64,000 nucleotides of DNA, taken from contig NZ_QUZU01000032.1 in assembly GCF_004682055.1 (NCBI RefSeq), positions 1 through 64,000 on the forward strand, written 5' to 3'. The stretch's first letter is position 1. Every line of letters begins with the position of its first letter. The notes below the pieces were generated by a model, which saw only the letters and a list, made by a program, of their open reading frames with translations, searched no databases and was not told where the DNA came from. This DNA is from Pseudomonas kairouanensis (GTDB taxonomy: Bacteria; Pseudomonadota; Gammaproteobacteria; Pseudomonadales; Pseudomonadaceae). A program made the translations under genes and the position numbers. Positions 33,936 to 42,846 of this stretch are shown one piece after another.

Positions 33936-34792
33936 GGCGCTTCCTGGGGGATATTGTGGCCGACGCCGGGCAGCACACGGCGCTGGTAAAAACCGCTGAA
34001 ATGCGCCACGTCATCGTCCTCCACGGCGGGAGGGCCTACGCCATCATCGGCGCCGCTCAATGAGATGCTCGGCACCGAAATCGCCGGTTGCCGCGCCAGC
34101 GCCTGTTCGATGGCTTCCAGTGCCGGGTCGCCCGGCGCGTACATAAAACGATGGCGATAGGAATGGACCACCACCTCGACAAAATCCGGGTTGTCGAACG
34201 ACGGCGCCGTCTGCCCGTACAACTGAGGCCCTTGTGCCCAGGACGGTGACCACAGCGCCCACAGCAGCCTGCACAGCTCGCGACGATTGGCCGTCAACCC
34301 GTCCACGCCGCGCTGGGTGTGAAAGTAGTACTGGTACCACAACCGATGCTCCGTCTCTGGCGCTCGGGGCTTGAGCGATTGGGCGATGTCCTGAATGTTG
34401 TAGCCGTCCCCGGTCACCAACCCACGTACCCGCTGCGGCCACAGCGCCGCGACAATACACGCGGCCCGCCCGCCCCAGTCATACCCGGCGAGGGTGGCCT
34501 GGGGGATCGCCAGCGCATCCATCAAATCCAGCAAATCCTTGGCCAGCGCCGCCTGCTGCCCGGAGCGCATCACGTTCGCGTGGATAAACCGCGTCGGGCC
34601 GTACCCGCGCAGGTAGGGCACCAACACCCGATAGCCCTGTTCGGCCAGCACCGGCGCAATTGCATCGTAGCCGCGCGGGTCGTAGGGGAAACCATGCAGC
34701 AGGATCACCGGCGCGCCGTCGAGGGGGCCGTGGGCTTCATACGCCACATCGAGCATGCTGGTGCGTACGTAGAGCAGTGCAGTGGGGGTCAT
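33881..34792 (-). CDS. alpha/beta hydrolase, epoxide hydrolase-like
   Basis: A 303-residue alpha/beta hydrolase. It has the HGFP oxyanion motif (about 33-36), an Asp nucleophile in GYDWGG (D105) and a C-terminal catalytic His in GVGHNIP. An Asp rather than a Ser nucleophile points to an epoxide hydrolase or dehalogenase-type reaction via an alkyl-enzyme ester. The cap domain spans about 130-220. The natural substrate is unknown. The gene overlaps the convergent GlxA-type gene. Confidence 0.88.
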   Translation of the reverse strand: MTPTALLYVRTSMLDVAYEAHGPLDGAPVILLHGFPYDPRGYDAIAPVLAEQGYRVLVPYLRGYGPTRFIHANVMRSGQQAALAKDLLDLMDALAIPQATLAGYDWGGRAACIVAALWPQRVRGLVTGDGYNIQDIAQSLKPRAPETEHRLWYQYYFHTQRGVDGLTANRRELCRLLWALWSPSWAQGPQLYGQTAPSFDNPDFVEVVVHSYRHRFMYAPGDPALEAIEQALARQPAISVPSISLSGADDGVGPPAVEDDDVAHFSGFYQRRVLPGVGHNIPQEAPQATLDALLELLGEKRSR

Positions 34793-34902
34793 GGTGGGCG
34801 ATTACCGGCTGGCCAGGGGTGGTGAAACTCTAGCCGATTGCGGTGACGGGCGGGGATGTGTGGCAGAGTGCGAGCGCTGGGTATGCAGCGTGGGGAAAGC
34901 CA

Positions 34903-35382
34903 TCAAGACGCGTTTGTCGGGAGGACATCATCGCGGGTAATCACTTTGCCAAAGTGATGCCGCCACAGGTCCACCCCCAGCTGGCCCGACCGATCCAGCG
35001 ACGAGCCCACCGTCAGATCGCTGATGAGTGTTGGCTGCAACCCTGCATCAAACAACGCAAACCCCGCCGCCAGCACACACGTATCGGTCTGGATGCCGCA
35101 CACCAGCACCCGCGCCGGCGCCAGGCTTTTGAGGTAGGCGACCGTCTCGGGCGTTGGTGCATAACCATGCTTGATAAAGATGCGATCCGCCGCGATCAGG
35201 CTTTGGTCGTTTGGCGCCGGTTGCCAGCCCAGTTGGCGGGCGAACGGGGTGATGCTTTCGTCATGGCGCTCCACAGTGGCCACCGAGGGCAGGTGGCCGA
35301 TCAGGGTATTGATACCGTCCATCAGCCACTGGGGAGGGTTGAAGCACGGTTGCACATCGATGATCAGCAGCACCTGGCGCAT
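34903..35382 (-). CDS. isochorismatase-fold cysteine hydrolase
   Basis: A protein of about 159 residues with the isochorismatase fold. It starts MRQVLLIIDVQPCF (Asp of the triad in IIDVQ), has the catalytic Lys in IFIKHGY and the nucleophilic Cys in TDTCVLAAGF. Members hydrolyse amides or carbamoyl groups (nicotinamidase-like, N-carbamoyl hydrolases). An in-frame start at 35415 is possible, but 35382 matches the fold's first strand and has GGA upstream. It follows the GH15 gene closely and is probably co-transcribed with it. Confidence 0.85.
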   Translation of the reverse strand: MRQVLLIIDVQPCFNPPQWLMDGINTLIGHLPSVATVERHDESITPFARQLGWQPAPNDQSLIAADRIFIKHGYAPTPETVAYLKSLAPARVLVCGIQTDTCVLAAGFALFDAGLQPTLISDLTVGSSLDRSGQLGVDLWRHHFGKVITRDDVLPTNAS

Positions 35383-35421
35383 GGGGTTCCGGTCGGCAGT
35401 CGAGTGGCTGGCCATTGTGCA

Positions 35422-37248
35422 CTAGGGTTGCCAGGTCGTCTTCTCCCCACTGAGCTTGCGGTCCAGAAAGGTGGCCGCGCTGATCAACGCCAAATGGCTC
35501 AACGCCTGCGGTGTATTACCCAAATGCCGGGCCTGGCTGTCGAACTCTTCGGCGTACAAGCCCAGCGGGTTGGCGTAGCGCAGCAGTTGTTCGAATTCCA
35601 GGTGGGCTTTGTCCACCTGGCCTGCGCGGGCCAGGCATTCCACGTACCAGAACGAACAGGCGGTAAACGCGCCTTCAGTGCCTTGCAGGCCGTCGATCTG
35701 GCTGTCGTCGTTGCGGTAGCGATAGACCATGCCGTCGCGCACCAGGCTTTTCTGGATGGCTTCTAACGTGGAGAGCCAACGTGGGTCGGTGGCGGCGACG
35801 AAGCGTACCAACGGCATCAACAGCATCGAGCCGTCCAGGGCCGTGCTGGCGGTGTGCTGCACAAAGTGCCCGCGCTCCTCGTTCCAGAAGTTGCTCCAGA
35901 TATCGGCATAGATGGCTTGGCGGGTCTGGTCCCAACGGGCGAAGGGCGCCGGCAGCGATCGCTTGGACGCCAGGCGGATCGCCCGGTCCAGCGCCACCCA
36001 GCACATCAGGCGCGAATGCAGGAAGTGATGTTGCTCGCCGCGCATTTCCCAGATGCCAACGTCCTGGGTGTTCCAGATTTCGCAGACCTGGTCGGCCACT
36101 TCCACGGTGTGTTTCCAACCCTCATGGGAGATGGCTTCACCGTACTTGTTCACCAGGTACACCGCGTCCATCAACTCGCCATAGATATCCAGCTGGATCT
36201 GGTCGAATGCCTCGTTGCCGATGCGCACCGGCCTGGCGCCGCCGTGGCCGGTAAAGTGGTCGAGCTCGGTTTCCGGCAACTCTTGGCGGCCATCGATGCC
36301 ATAGAGGATGTTGATTTTGGTCGCCTGCCCACAGCAGTCGCTGACCCGCCCCTTGAGCCAGCGCATGTAGGCATTGGCTTCTTCGATAAAGCCCAGGCGC
36401 ATAAAGGCATACACGGTGAACGACGCATCGCGGATCCAGGTGTAGCGGTAATCCCAGTTGCGTTCGCCGCCCGGCGTCTCCGGCAGGCCGAAGGTGGCGG
36501 CGGCGATGATTGCGCCGTGTTTGCGCGAGGTCAAAAGCTTCAAGGCCAGGGCCGAGCGGTTGACCATCTCACGCCAGCGCCCACGGTAGTTCGACTGCGC
36601 GATCCAGCCGCGCCAGAACTTCAAGGTGTGGGCCAGCGCCAGGTCGGTACAACTGCTGTCGACGCGTTCGTCATCCTGGCCGCCCAGCACGAACTCGGCG
36701 CCTTCCTCCTGGTTCAGCGTAAAGCGTGCCACGGCGGCGTTGTCCTTGATCTGCAGCGGATGGCTGCTGGACAAGCGCAGGCCAGGCTGGTCGTCGGCGT
36801 TGAAACACACCGTGCCGCTATCGATCGTGGCCTGGGTGGGCGCGCGCGCGTAATCATGGCGCACGGCGCAACGCAGGTGGATCTCTGCCTTGCCGCTGAC
36901 CACCCGCACGCGGCGAATCAGCAACGGCAGGTCATCGATTTCTTCGCTGATGGTGAGCAGGTCGGTGATCTCCACCACGGCTTCATCACTGAGCCAGCGG
37001 GTTTGCAGCACGTTGGTGTCGGGCAGGTAGATCTGCTCGCGGCGGGCGTTGGGCAGGTCTGGGGTGAGTTGGAAGATCCCGGCATCGGGCGTGTCCAGCA
37101 AAGAGCAGAAGACAGAAGGGCTGTCGAATTCGGGCCAGCAGAAGAAGTCGATGCTGCCTTTATCGTTCACCAGTGCCGCACTGCGCATATCGCCAATGAT
37201 GCCGTGAGCATCGATGGGGCTTTGTTGCTCGTTTTTCAAATCAACCAT
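35422..37248 (-). CDS. glycoside hydrolase family 15 protein (glucoamylase/trehalase-like)
   Basis: A 608-residue GH15 enzyme. The N-terminal beta-sandwich domain (about 1-225; HGIIGDMRSAALVNDKGSID) is followed by an (alpha/alpha)6 barrel. The barrel carries RNWDYRYTWIRDASFTVYAF and a C-terminal EGAFTACSFWYVECLARAG that includes a likely catalytic Glu. No signal peptide is present, so it acts in the cytoplasm on maltooligosaccharides, trehalose or a related glucoside. ATG 37248 overlaps the upstream SDR gene by 8 bases; GTG 37254 is an alternative start. Confidence 0.9.
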   Translation of the reverse strand: MVDLKNEQQSPIDAHGIIGDMRSAALVNDKGSIDFFCWPEFDSPSVFCSLLDTPDAGIFQLTPDLPNARREQIYLPDTNVLQTRWLSDEAVVEITDLLTISEEIDDLPLLIRRVRVVSGKAEIHLRCAVRHDYARAPTQATIDSGTVCFNADDQPGLRLSSSHPLQIKDNAAVARFTLNQEEGAEFVLGGQDDERVDSSCTDLALAHTLKFWRGWIAQSNYRGRWREMVNRSALALKLLTSRKHGAIIAAATFGLPETPGGERNWDYRYTWIRDASFTVYAFMRLGFIEEANAYMRWLKGRVSDCCGQATKINILYGIDGRQELPETELDHFTGHGGARPVRIGNEAFDQIQLDIYGELMDAVYLVNKYGEAISHEGWKHTVEVADQVCEIWNTQDVGIWEMRGEQHHFLHSRLMCWVALDRAIRLASKRSLPAPFARWDQTRQAIYADIWSNFWNEERGHFVQHTASTALDGSMLLMPLVRFVAATDPRWLSTLEAIQKSLVRDGMVYRYRNDDSQIDGLQGTEGAFTACSFWYVECLARAGQVDKAHLEFEQLLRYANPLGLYAEEFDSQARHLGNTPQALSHLALISAATFLDRKLSGEKTTWQP

Positions 37249-38041
37249 TGCCACGAAACTCCGGATAAAGGCTCATGCCGCCATCAATGAACAGGGTGCT
37301 GCCCACCACATAGTCGGAGGCATCGCTGGCCAGCCACACCACGGCGTTGGCCACGTCTTCCACATCGCCGACGCGGCCGTAGGGGATCAGCTTCAATAAT
37401 TGCGCCTCAGCAGCGCCCTCAGTGGCAGCACGGTTGATTGCCGTGCGAATCGCGCCGGGTGCGATCCCGTTGATGCGGATGCGTTGTTCGCTGACCTCCT
37501 GGGCGAGGGTGCGCATGAGCATTTCCACGCCCCCTTTGGACGCGGCGTAATTCACATGCCCGGCCCAGGGGATCAGTTGGTGCACCGAGCTCATGTGGAT
37601 GATTTTTCCGGCCGCCCGTGACACGCCGTCCCGTACACCCTGGCGACTGAAGATACGCACCGCCGCGCGGGCACACAGGAACTGGCCGGTGAGGTTGACG
37701 CCGATCACCGTGTTCCAGTCGTCGAGGCTCATGTCCACCAGGTTGGCGTCTTTCTGCAGGCCGGAATTGGCCACCAGGATGTCCAGGTGGCCGAAGGCTT
37801 CCAGGGTCTGTGCGAACAGGCGTTCTACCTCCTCTTCTTTAGAGACGTCGGCGCCTATTGCAATGGCCCGACCGCCCTCGGCATTGATCTGCGCCGCCAG
37901 CGTCCGGGCGGGCTGCGCCTGGGCGTTGTAATTGAGTACAACAGCCGCTCCGGCCCGTGCCAGAGCCTTGGCCGCCCCGGCACCGATTCCGGAACTGGCG
38001 CCTGTCACCAAGGCTACTTGCTGCTCCAACGAAATGTGCAT
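37241..38041 (-). CDS. SDR-family oxidoreductase (glucose 1-dehydrogenase-like)
   Basis: A 266-residue short-chain dehydrogenase. It has the TGASSGIG cofactor loop, LVANSG in place of the usual NNAG, a catalytic Ser in MSSVHQ and YAASK as the Tyr-Lys pair. The C-terminus, GSTLFIDGGMSLYP, is typical of glucose 1-dehydrogenase-like SDRs. It overlaps the GH15 gene, which could supply free glucose as its substrate. That link is inference from gene order. Confidence 0.9.
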   Translation of the reverse strand: MHISLEQQVALVTGASSGIGAGAAKALARAGAAVVLNYNAQAQPARTLAAQINAEGGRAIAIGADVSKEEEVERLFAQTLEAFGHLDILVANSGLQKDANLVDMSLDDWNTVIGVNLTGQFLCARAAVRIFSRQGVRDGVSRAAGKIIHMSSVHQLIPWAGHVNYAASKGGVEMLMRTLAQEVSEQRIRINGIAPGAIRTAINRAATEGAAEAQLLKLIPYGRVGDVEDVANAVVWLASDASDYVVGSTLFIDGGMSLYPEFRGNG

Positions 38042-38199
38042 TGCCCACCCGATCTTGAATTCGTGAGTTCAAGCAGCTGACTGACGCCGGGCAAAGGAAG
38101 TTCACCGGTGTGATTTTAGCGACTACAACCATGGTGAAAAATGGAATAAAAGAAGAATAAAAAATAACTACAAGATACTAAAAAACCGATGAAAAGCGT

Positions 38200-38228
38200 T
38201 TGACAGGATTTTTAGCCCCGTGTCTTAT
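38200..38228 (+). promoter_or_regulatory. candidate sigma-70 promoter of the 8-gene sulfotransferase cluster
   Basis: TTGACA (38200-38205) is a perfect -35 hexamer. A 17-base spacer leads to a weak -10 (TCTTAT, 38223-38228), or an 18-base spacer to CTTATA. The stretch just before it (38121-38200) is very AT-rich for this genome. It lies about 60 bp before the first gene of the cluster. Without transcript data this is only a candidate. Confidence 0.4.
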
Positions 38229-38289
38229 AGGCACACCTCAACCCGCTCCGTTGGTAGTTCGGAAGTCATCGCGGAGTCACCTATACGAG

Positions 38290-39000
38290 ATGCCCATGTA
38301 TCAATTGGCAGCGATAGGGGAACTACCAGAACAGGCGGCAGCTTCTTTAACTAAAAGAGCGCCCAAGTTAGTGATCTTCGATTGCGACGGCGTTTTAGTC
38401 CAAAGCGAAGAGATCAGCCTGTCGGTATTGATTTCCCTGCTCAATGTTTATGCCTCTGAAGAGACACTGCTTGATGTTCAGTATTTTATTGAGCACTTTC
38501 GCGGTCGAAAGATTGCCGAGTGTTTGCAAGAAGCCGAACAGTTATTGAACGTTCGTTTGCACAGTCAGTTTGAAGTCACGTTTCGCGAACAGGCACTGCA
38601 AGCCTTGGCGCGTGAGTTGATGGCCACGGACGGAATAATCGACGTATTGAAAGGATTGAAAGTTCCTTATTGCGTGGCCTCCAGTGCGCCACGTCACAAG
38701 ATAGAACAATGTTTGCGCCTGACGGGCCTGCTTGAGTACTTCGAAGGCCGAATATTCAGTTGTTATGAGTTGGGCCGTTGGAAACCCGATCCTATGGTGT
38801 TTTTAACCGCGTGCCAGGCGTTTGATGTGGCCGTAGAGGATGCGCTGGTTATTGAAGACAGTGTCTGCGGTATTCAAGCGGCGGTGGCCGCCAATATAAG
38901 CGTGTTGGGGTTTGGTCCAACGGGTCGGCATAGCAAGTTGGCCGACGCCGGGGCCCTGCCATTTGCCGATATGCGTGAATTACTGAGCATCATTGATTGA
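38290..39000 (+). CDS. HAD-superfamily phosphatase (beta-phosphoglucomutase-like)
   Basis: A 236-residue HAD hydrolase. Motif I is FDCDGVLV (D31, D33), motif II ASSAPR (S131/S132), motif III GRWKPDP (K165) and motif IV VIEDS (E189, D190), with a helical cap at about 45-110. This subclass removes phosphate from, or shifts it on, small sugar phosphates. It opens an operon that continues with a transaldolase-like enzyme 24 bp downstream, so a sugar phosphate from that reaction is a likely substrate. The gene is visibly lower in GC than its neighbours. ATG 38296 is an alternative start. Confidence 0.88.
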   Translation: MPMYQLAAIGELPEQAAASLTKRAPKLVIFDCDGVLVQSEEISLSVLISLLNVYASEETLLDVQYFIEHFRGRKIAECLQEAEQLLNVRLHSQFEVTFREQALQALARELMATDGIIDVLKGLKVPYCVASSAPRHKIEQCLRLTGLLEYFEGRIFSCYELGRWKPDPMVFLTACQAFDVAVEDALVIEDSVCGIQAAVAANISVLGFGPTGRHSKLADAGALPFADMRELLSIID

Positions 39001-39024
39001 ACAATTACTCAGGGAGGGGATGTG

Positions 39025-40245
39025 ATGAGCACACTGGGTTATCTGGAACGACTTAAACGCAATGATCCATCTTCAGAAGTGTGGTGGGACTCATCGCCCG
39101 TTGTCTACGCGCCGTTTAAACAACACTTGCTGGACAAGTACCCGGCCGCCGCTGCGCACATTGAGCAGTTGATGCCCGATGCGTTTACCCCGCACACCGG
39201 CTTCAGCAGCGTGACCACCAACCCTCGGCTGGTGACGGCCGCTGTCCTCGATAAACGCGAGTATTGGTCGTCGCGTTTCAACCTGGCCAGCTTGTCCCCC
39301 CAGGCCTTGCGCAAGAAGCTCTACAACGAGGTGATCGCCGAGGGCGCTGCGGCGCTTCAGCCGCTGTGGGTGCAATCGGCTCAGGCCCAAGGCTGGATCT
39401 CGGCCCAGGTCGAGCCGGTGGACGTGCGCTGCACCGAACGCATGACCGCCCGTGGGCTGGAGCTGCACCAACTGGCGCCGAATGTGATGGTGAAAGTGCC
39501 CGGCAGCCTCGAAGGGCTGGACACGGTCGAGTGCCTGGTGGCCCAGGGTGGCTCGGTGAACATCACCTTTTGCTTCACCGTCTCGCAGTTCCAGGCCGGT
39601 CTGCAGGCGATAGAGCGGGGCCTTTCGACGGCGCACAGCAACGGTATCGATACCCGGCACTGCAAATACGTGATTACGTTCATGATCGGACGCTTTGCCT
39701 GCCAGCCCGAGTTCGCCTTGCAAGCCGCCGAGCGCGGGCTGGCGTTGGAGCCGGATGACCTGCGCTGGGCCGAACTGCTGATCTACGAGCAGGTCCAGGC
39801 CCTGGTCGCGGCGTCGACGGTGCCGGTCAAGACCCTGCTGTCGAGCATCAAGATCGACGTGGACGAGCGGGGCAACAAACACTGCTGGCACCTGGAAAAA
39901 ACCGGGCTGACCAGCACCTGCTACACGTTGACGCCGGACGTGGTGGAGTTCCTGGTAGAGCGCGAGAGCCGTGGCAAGCCGGTGCTGCCCGCCAGCGAAC
40001 CGCTGCAGCCGCCGCCGGCGACGTTCGCCAAGCTGTTGCGCATTGCCTATTTCTGCGACGCCTACTTTCTCGACAGCATCGAACCCTATGACTTCGGCAA
40101 CCATGAGGCATTTCTCAATGCCTGCAACGAAGCCAACAGCGCGCACCGGCGCCTGGCCGACTACTGCGTGCGGCTCTGCCCGGCCAAGCCGTTCAAGCTG
40201 TCGCTCAACGCCATCCTGGCCGCTGAATACGGGGTGGTCGCATGA
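39025..40245 (+). CDS. transaldolase-like protein
   Basis: A 406-residue class I aldolase of the transaldolase family. It contains GFSSVTTNPRL near residue 60, a Schiff-base Lys in VMVKVPGS (K157) and the following strand SVNITFCFTVSQF (about 177-189). It is longer than housekeeping TalB (about 317), with an extra C-terminal region. A strong Shine-Dalgarno (AGGGAGGGG) precedes ATG 39025. Its place in a biosynthetic-looking operon suggests that it builds an unusual ketose or aldol product rather than serving the pentose phosphate pathway. This is inference. Confidence 0.85.
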   Translation: MSTLGYLERLKRNDPSSEVWWDSSPVVYAPFKQHLLDKYPAAAAHIEQLMPDAFTPHTGFSSVTTNPRLVTAAVLDKREYWSSRFNLASLSPQALRKKLYNEVIAEGAAALQPLWVQSAQAQGWISAQVEPVDVRCTERMTARGLELHQLAPNVMVKVPGSLEGLDTVECLVAQGGSVNITFCFTVSQFQAGLQAIERGLSTAHSNGIDTRHCKYVITFMIGRFACQPEFALQAAERGLALEPDDLRWAELLIYEQVQALVAASTVPVKTLLSSIKIDVDERGNKHCWHLEKTGLTSTCYTLTPDVVEFLVERESRGKPVLPASEPLQPPPATFAKLLRIAYFCDAYFLDSIEPYDFGNHEAFLNACNEANSAHRRLADYCVRLCPAKPFKLSLNAILAAEYGVVA

Positions 40246-40970
40246 ACAAGATGGTTGGCTTATGGGCGCATCCGCGCTCACGCTCCACCGTGCTGGAGCG
40301 GGTGTTTATCGAGCGCGGCGATTTTGAGGTGTTCCACGAGCCGTTTGCCCATATGGCTTTTTCAGCGGACTCGGCAATTCCTTCCGATGAGTGGGATCAC
40401 ACGTTGCCCACCACCTATGCAGCAATAAAAGAGCAACTTATCCAGGCACAAGCGCGTAGCCATGTGTTTCACAAAGACATGTGCTACCACTGCCTGGATG
40501 ACTTGAAAGTTGATCTTGGCTTCCTGGCCCAACAGGAAAACATATTTATTATTCGCGAGCCGGCCAGCAGCATTGTTTCCCATCACCGGGTGCACCCCGA
40601 TATGCCGTTGCAGGCGATTGGGCATAAAGCCTTGTACGAGATATTTTGCGTGGTGACCAAACTGATCGGCAAAGTACCTTATGTCATTAATGCCGATGAC
40701 CTCGCTGCCGACCCGGAACGGGTGATTGGCAATTTATGCGAGCACTTGCAGATTGAATTTCTACCCCATGCCATGACGTGGAAACGTGAATGTCCGCCAC
40801 AGTGGAAAACCTGGCGAAGTTGGCATGTGGCCGCAGAAAACAGTGAGCGGATTGTGTGGCCGGACAATTCGACGCTGGAGAGGGAAGTGTTTGATCAATA
40901 CCCAAAGTTAAAGGCGATGTATGAATATCATCGGACGTTCTACGCGCGCATGAATGAATTTTGCCAATAA
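40242..40970 (+). CDS. PAPS-dependent sulfotransferase-like protein
   Basis: A 242-residue protein of the P-loop sulfotransferase fold. The 5'-phosphosulfate-binding loop is seen as HPRSRSTVLER (residues 10-20), and the 3'-phosphate segment as FIIREPASSIVSHHR (around 103-117). It would move sulfate from PAPS to a hydroxyl or amino group of a small acceptor. The start overlaps the upstream stop by four bases (ATGA). The APS kinase at the end of the same operon supports the assignment by providing PAPS. Confidence 0.82.
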   Translation: MNKMVGLWAHPRSRSTVLERVFIERGDFEVFHEPFAHMAFSADSAIPSDEWDHTLPTTYAAIKEQLIQAQARSHVFHKDMCYHCLDDLKVDLGFLAQQENIFIIREPASSIVSHHRVHPDMPLQAIGHKALYEIFCVVTKLIGKVPYVINADDLAADPERVIGNLCEHLQIEFLPHAMTWKRECPPQWKTWRSWHVAAENSERIVWPDNSTLEREVFDQYPKLKAMYEYHRTFYARMNEFCQ

Positions 40971-40980
40971 GGAAATTTGC

Positions 40981-41706
40981 ATGAACAAGTTGATTATTAC
41001 CGGGGCGGCCAACGGTATTGGCCGGGCTACCTTGGAAAAGGCCATTGAAGACGGCTACTTTGTGATCGCGGCCGACAAAGATGTCGATGGCTTGAAGTTG
41101 CTGCAAAACCGTTATGGCGTTGATGTGTTGGAAACCCATGTAGTCGACTTTGCCGACAATGCGGTGATCAAGGGGTTTATCCCTTCACTCTACGAGCGCC
41201 ACGCCACTATTTATGGGTTGGTCAATAACGCCGGGATTTACCACGGCAAAAGTGTCTACGCCTACAGCGAAGAGGAAATCGATGAAATCCTCAATGTGAA
41301 CCTCAAGGCGCTGGTCTATCTCTCCAAGGATTTTGCCGAACGGGAAATGGCCAACGAAGCCCCGCGCAGCATCGTCAATATCGCCTCGGTGGCGGGCGAG
41401 GTGGGCAGTTGTGACGCGCTGTATGGGGCGACCAAGGCGGCGGTGATCGGCCTGACCAAGGCCAATGCCTGGAACTTCGCGCCGTTTGTGCGGGTAAACG
41501 CGGTGTCCCCGGCGCTGATCCATGACACCGCCATCTACGACAGAATCCCCACGTACCGCCGTGACGAGTATGCCCGCCAGGAAGTTCTCAAGGACCCGAT
41601 CCGGCCCAGCGGTGTGGCCGAAGTGATCCTGCTGCTGGTGGGCGATGCCCTGCGGCATATGACCGGCAGGGTCATCCCGGTGGACAACGGAGCCTACCCA
41701 CGGTGA
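40981..41706 (+). CDS. SDR-family oxidoreductase
   Basis: A 241-residue classical short-chain dehydrogenase. It has the TGAANGIG cofactor loop at the N-terminus, NNAG (about 82-85), a catalytic Ser in NIASVAGEVGS and the YGATK Tyr-Lys pair. An acidic residue after the second strand (AADKD) suggests NAD(H) preference. The start 40981 is preferred for AAGGAA upstream and the position of the glycine-rich loop. It is the fourth gene of the operon and probably oxidises or reduces a hydroxyl of the intermediate. Confidence 0.9.
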   Translation: MNKLIITGAANGIGRATLEKAIEDGYFVIAADKDVDGLKLLQNRYGVDVLETHVVDFADNAVIKGFIPSLYERHATIYGLVNNAGIYHGKSVYAYSEEEIDEILNVNLKALVYLSKDFAEREMANEAPRSIVNIASVAGEVGSCDALYGATKAAVIGLTKANAWNFAPFVRVNAVSPALIHDTAIYDRIPTYRRDEYARQEVLKDPIRPSGVAEVILLLVGDALRHMTGRVIPVDNGAYPR

Positions 41707-42839
41707 GCCAGGTGACGGGCAAGAAAAAACTGCTGCTGGTGGGGGCGGGCAACCTGTGCCTGCAGATCCTGAAGATCCTTGGGCCCAAGAACGAATTCGA
41801 GTTCGTGGTGATGGGCCGTAATGAAGAGTCGACCCTGCGCTTGTGCAATCTGGTGACGCTGGCGTGTGCCCAGTTGGGGCACTACATCGCGATCAAACCG
41901 GTGATTGCCGACCTTGCAGACATCGGCAAAGTCACGCGGCTGCTGCGCGAAGAGGCACCGGATATCCTGGTGAACTGCGCGTCGTTGCAGTCCTGGCGGG
42001 TGATCACCGGGTTGCCCAAGCTGACCTTTGAGCAACTCGACCAGGCCCAGTTTGGCCCGTGGCTGCCGATGCACCTGACACTGATGCATGACCTGATGCA
42101 GGCAGTAAAGGCCTCGGGGATCAAGGCCAAGACTGTCAATGCGGCGTTCCCGGATGCGGTCAACCCAATCCTGGCCAGGGTCGGGCTGGCGCCGGATATC
42201 GGCGTGGGCAATGTGGCCAACCTGATCCCGGCGGTACGGTTTGCCATCGCCCGGCTGTTGGAATGCCCGCCTGGTGATGTGCAGGTACGCCTGTACGCCC
42301 AGCACTATTTCAGCCACTACGTGCCACGCGCTGGCTTGCCGCCCCGTGCCAGCTATCGCTTGTTGTACGAGGTGCGCAACCGGCCGCAGGTGCCACGCCT
42401 GCCAGCGGAGGCGATTTTCTCCACAGTGAAGACCGAGTTTCGTCGGTTGGGCGGCGTTGATGGGCAGTTCCTCACCGCCTGCTCGGCGGTCACGGTGATC
42501 GAGGGGTTGTGCTCACCCACGCCGGTGCTGGTGCATGCGCCGGGCCCGCTGGGGTTGCCGGGCGGTTACCCGGTGTGGCTGCACGACGGGCAGGTAGAGG
42601 TGCAATTCTCGGATGCCTGCCCGCAGGACGAAGCGGTGCGGATCAACACGATCTGCCAGAGCCAGGACGGTATCGACGAGATCCACTGCGATGGTTCCGT
42701 CACGTTCAACCCCCAGTGCATGGCCGTGATGAACACGCTGCTGGGCTATTGCAAAAACACGATGTCGATTGAGCAGTCCGCCGATTTTGCCCGTGAGCTG
42801 GCGAGCAAGTACCGGTCTTTCAAAAACTCAACCTGGTAG
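41703..42839 (+). CDS. Rossmann-fold dehydrogenase-like protein of unknown function
   Basis: A 378-residue protein. The N-terminal NAD(P)-binding fold is KLLLVGAGNLCLQILKIL, then VVMGRN at the end of the second strand, with DILVNCAS later. The remainder does not match a family I can name; the layout resembles saccharopine-dehydrogenase-like proteins. The start is GTG, overlapping the SDR stop by four bases. It may act as an imine- or keto-reductase in the pathway, but nothing in the sequence fixes the reaction. Confidence 0.72.
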   Translation: MSQVTGKKKLLLVGAGNLCLQILKILGPKNEFEFVVMGRNEESTLRLCNLVTLACAQLGHYIAIKPVIADLADIGKVTRLLREEAPDILVNCASLQSWRVITGLPKLTFEQLDQAQFGPWLPMHLTLMHDLMQAVKASGIKAKTVNAAFPDAVNPILARVGLAPDIGVGNVANLIPAVRFAIARLLECPPGDVQVRLYAQHYFSHYVPRAGLPPRASYRLLYEVRNRPQVPRLPAEAIFSTVKTEFRRLGGVDGQFLTACSAVTVIEGLCSPTPVLVHAPGPLGLPGGYPVWLHDGQVEVQFSDACPQDEAVRINTICQSQDGIDEIHCDGSVTFNPQCMAVMNTLLGYCKNTMSIEQSADFARELASKYRSFKNSTW

Positions 42840-42846
42840 GTGTGTG

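Noticed and set aside
40242..40970. The sulfotransferase-like gene as an adenylate or shikimate kinase
   Set aside because: The loop HPRSRSTVLER lacks the GxxxxGK[ST] Walker A Lys, and the REPASSIVSHHR segment fits a PAPS 3'-phosphate site better.
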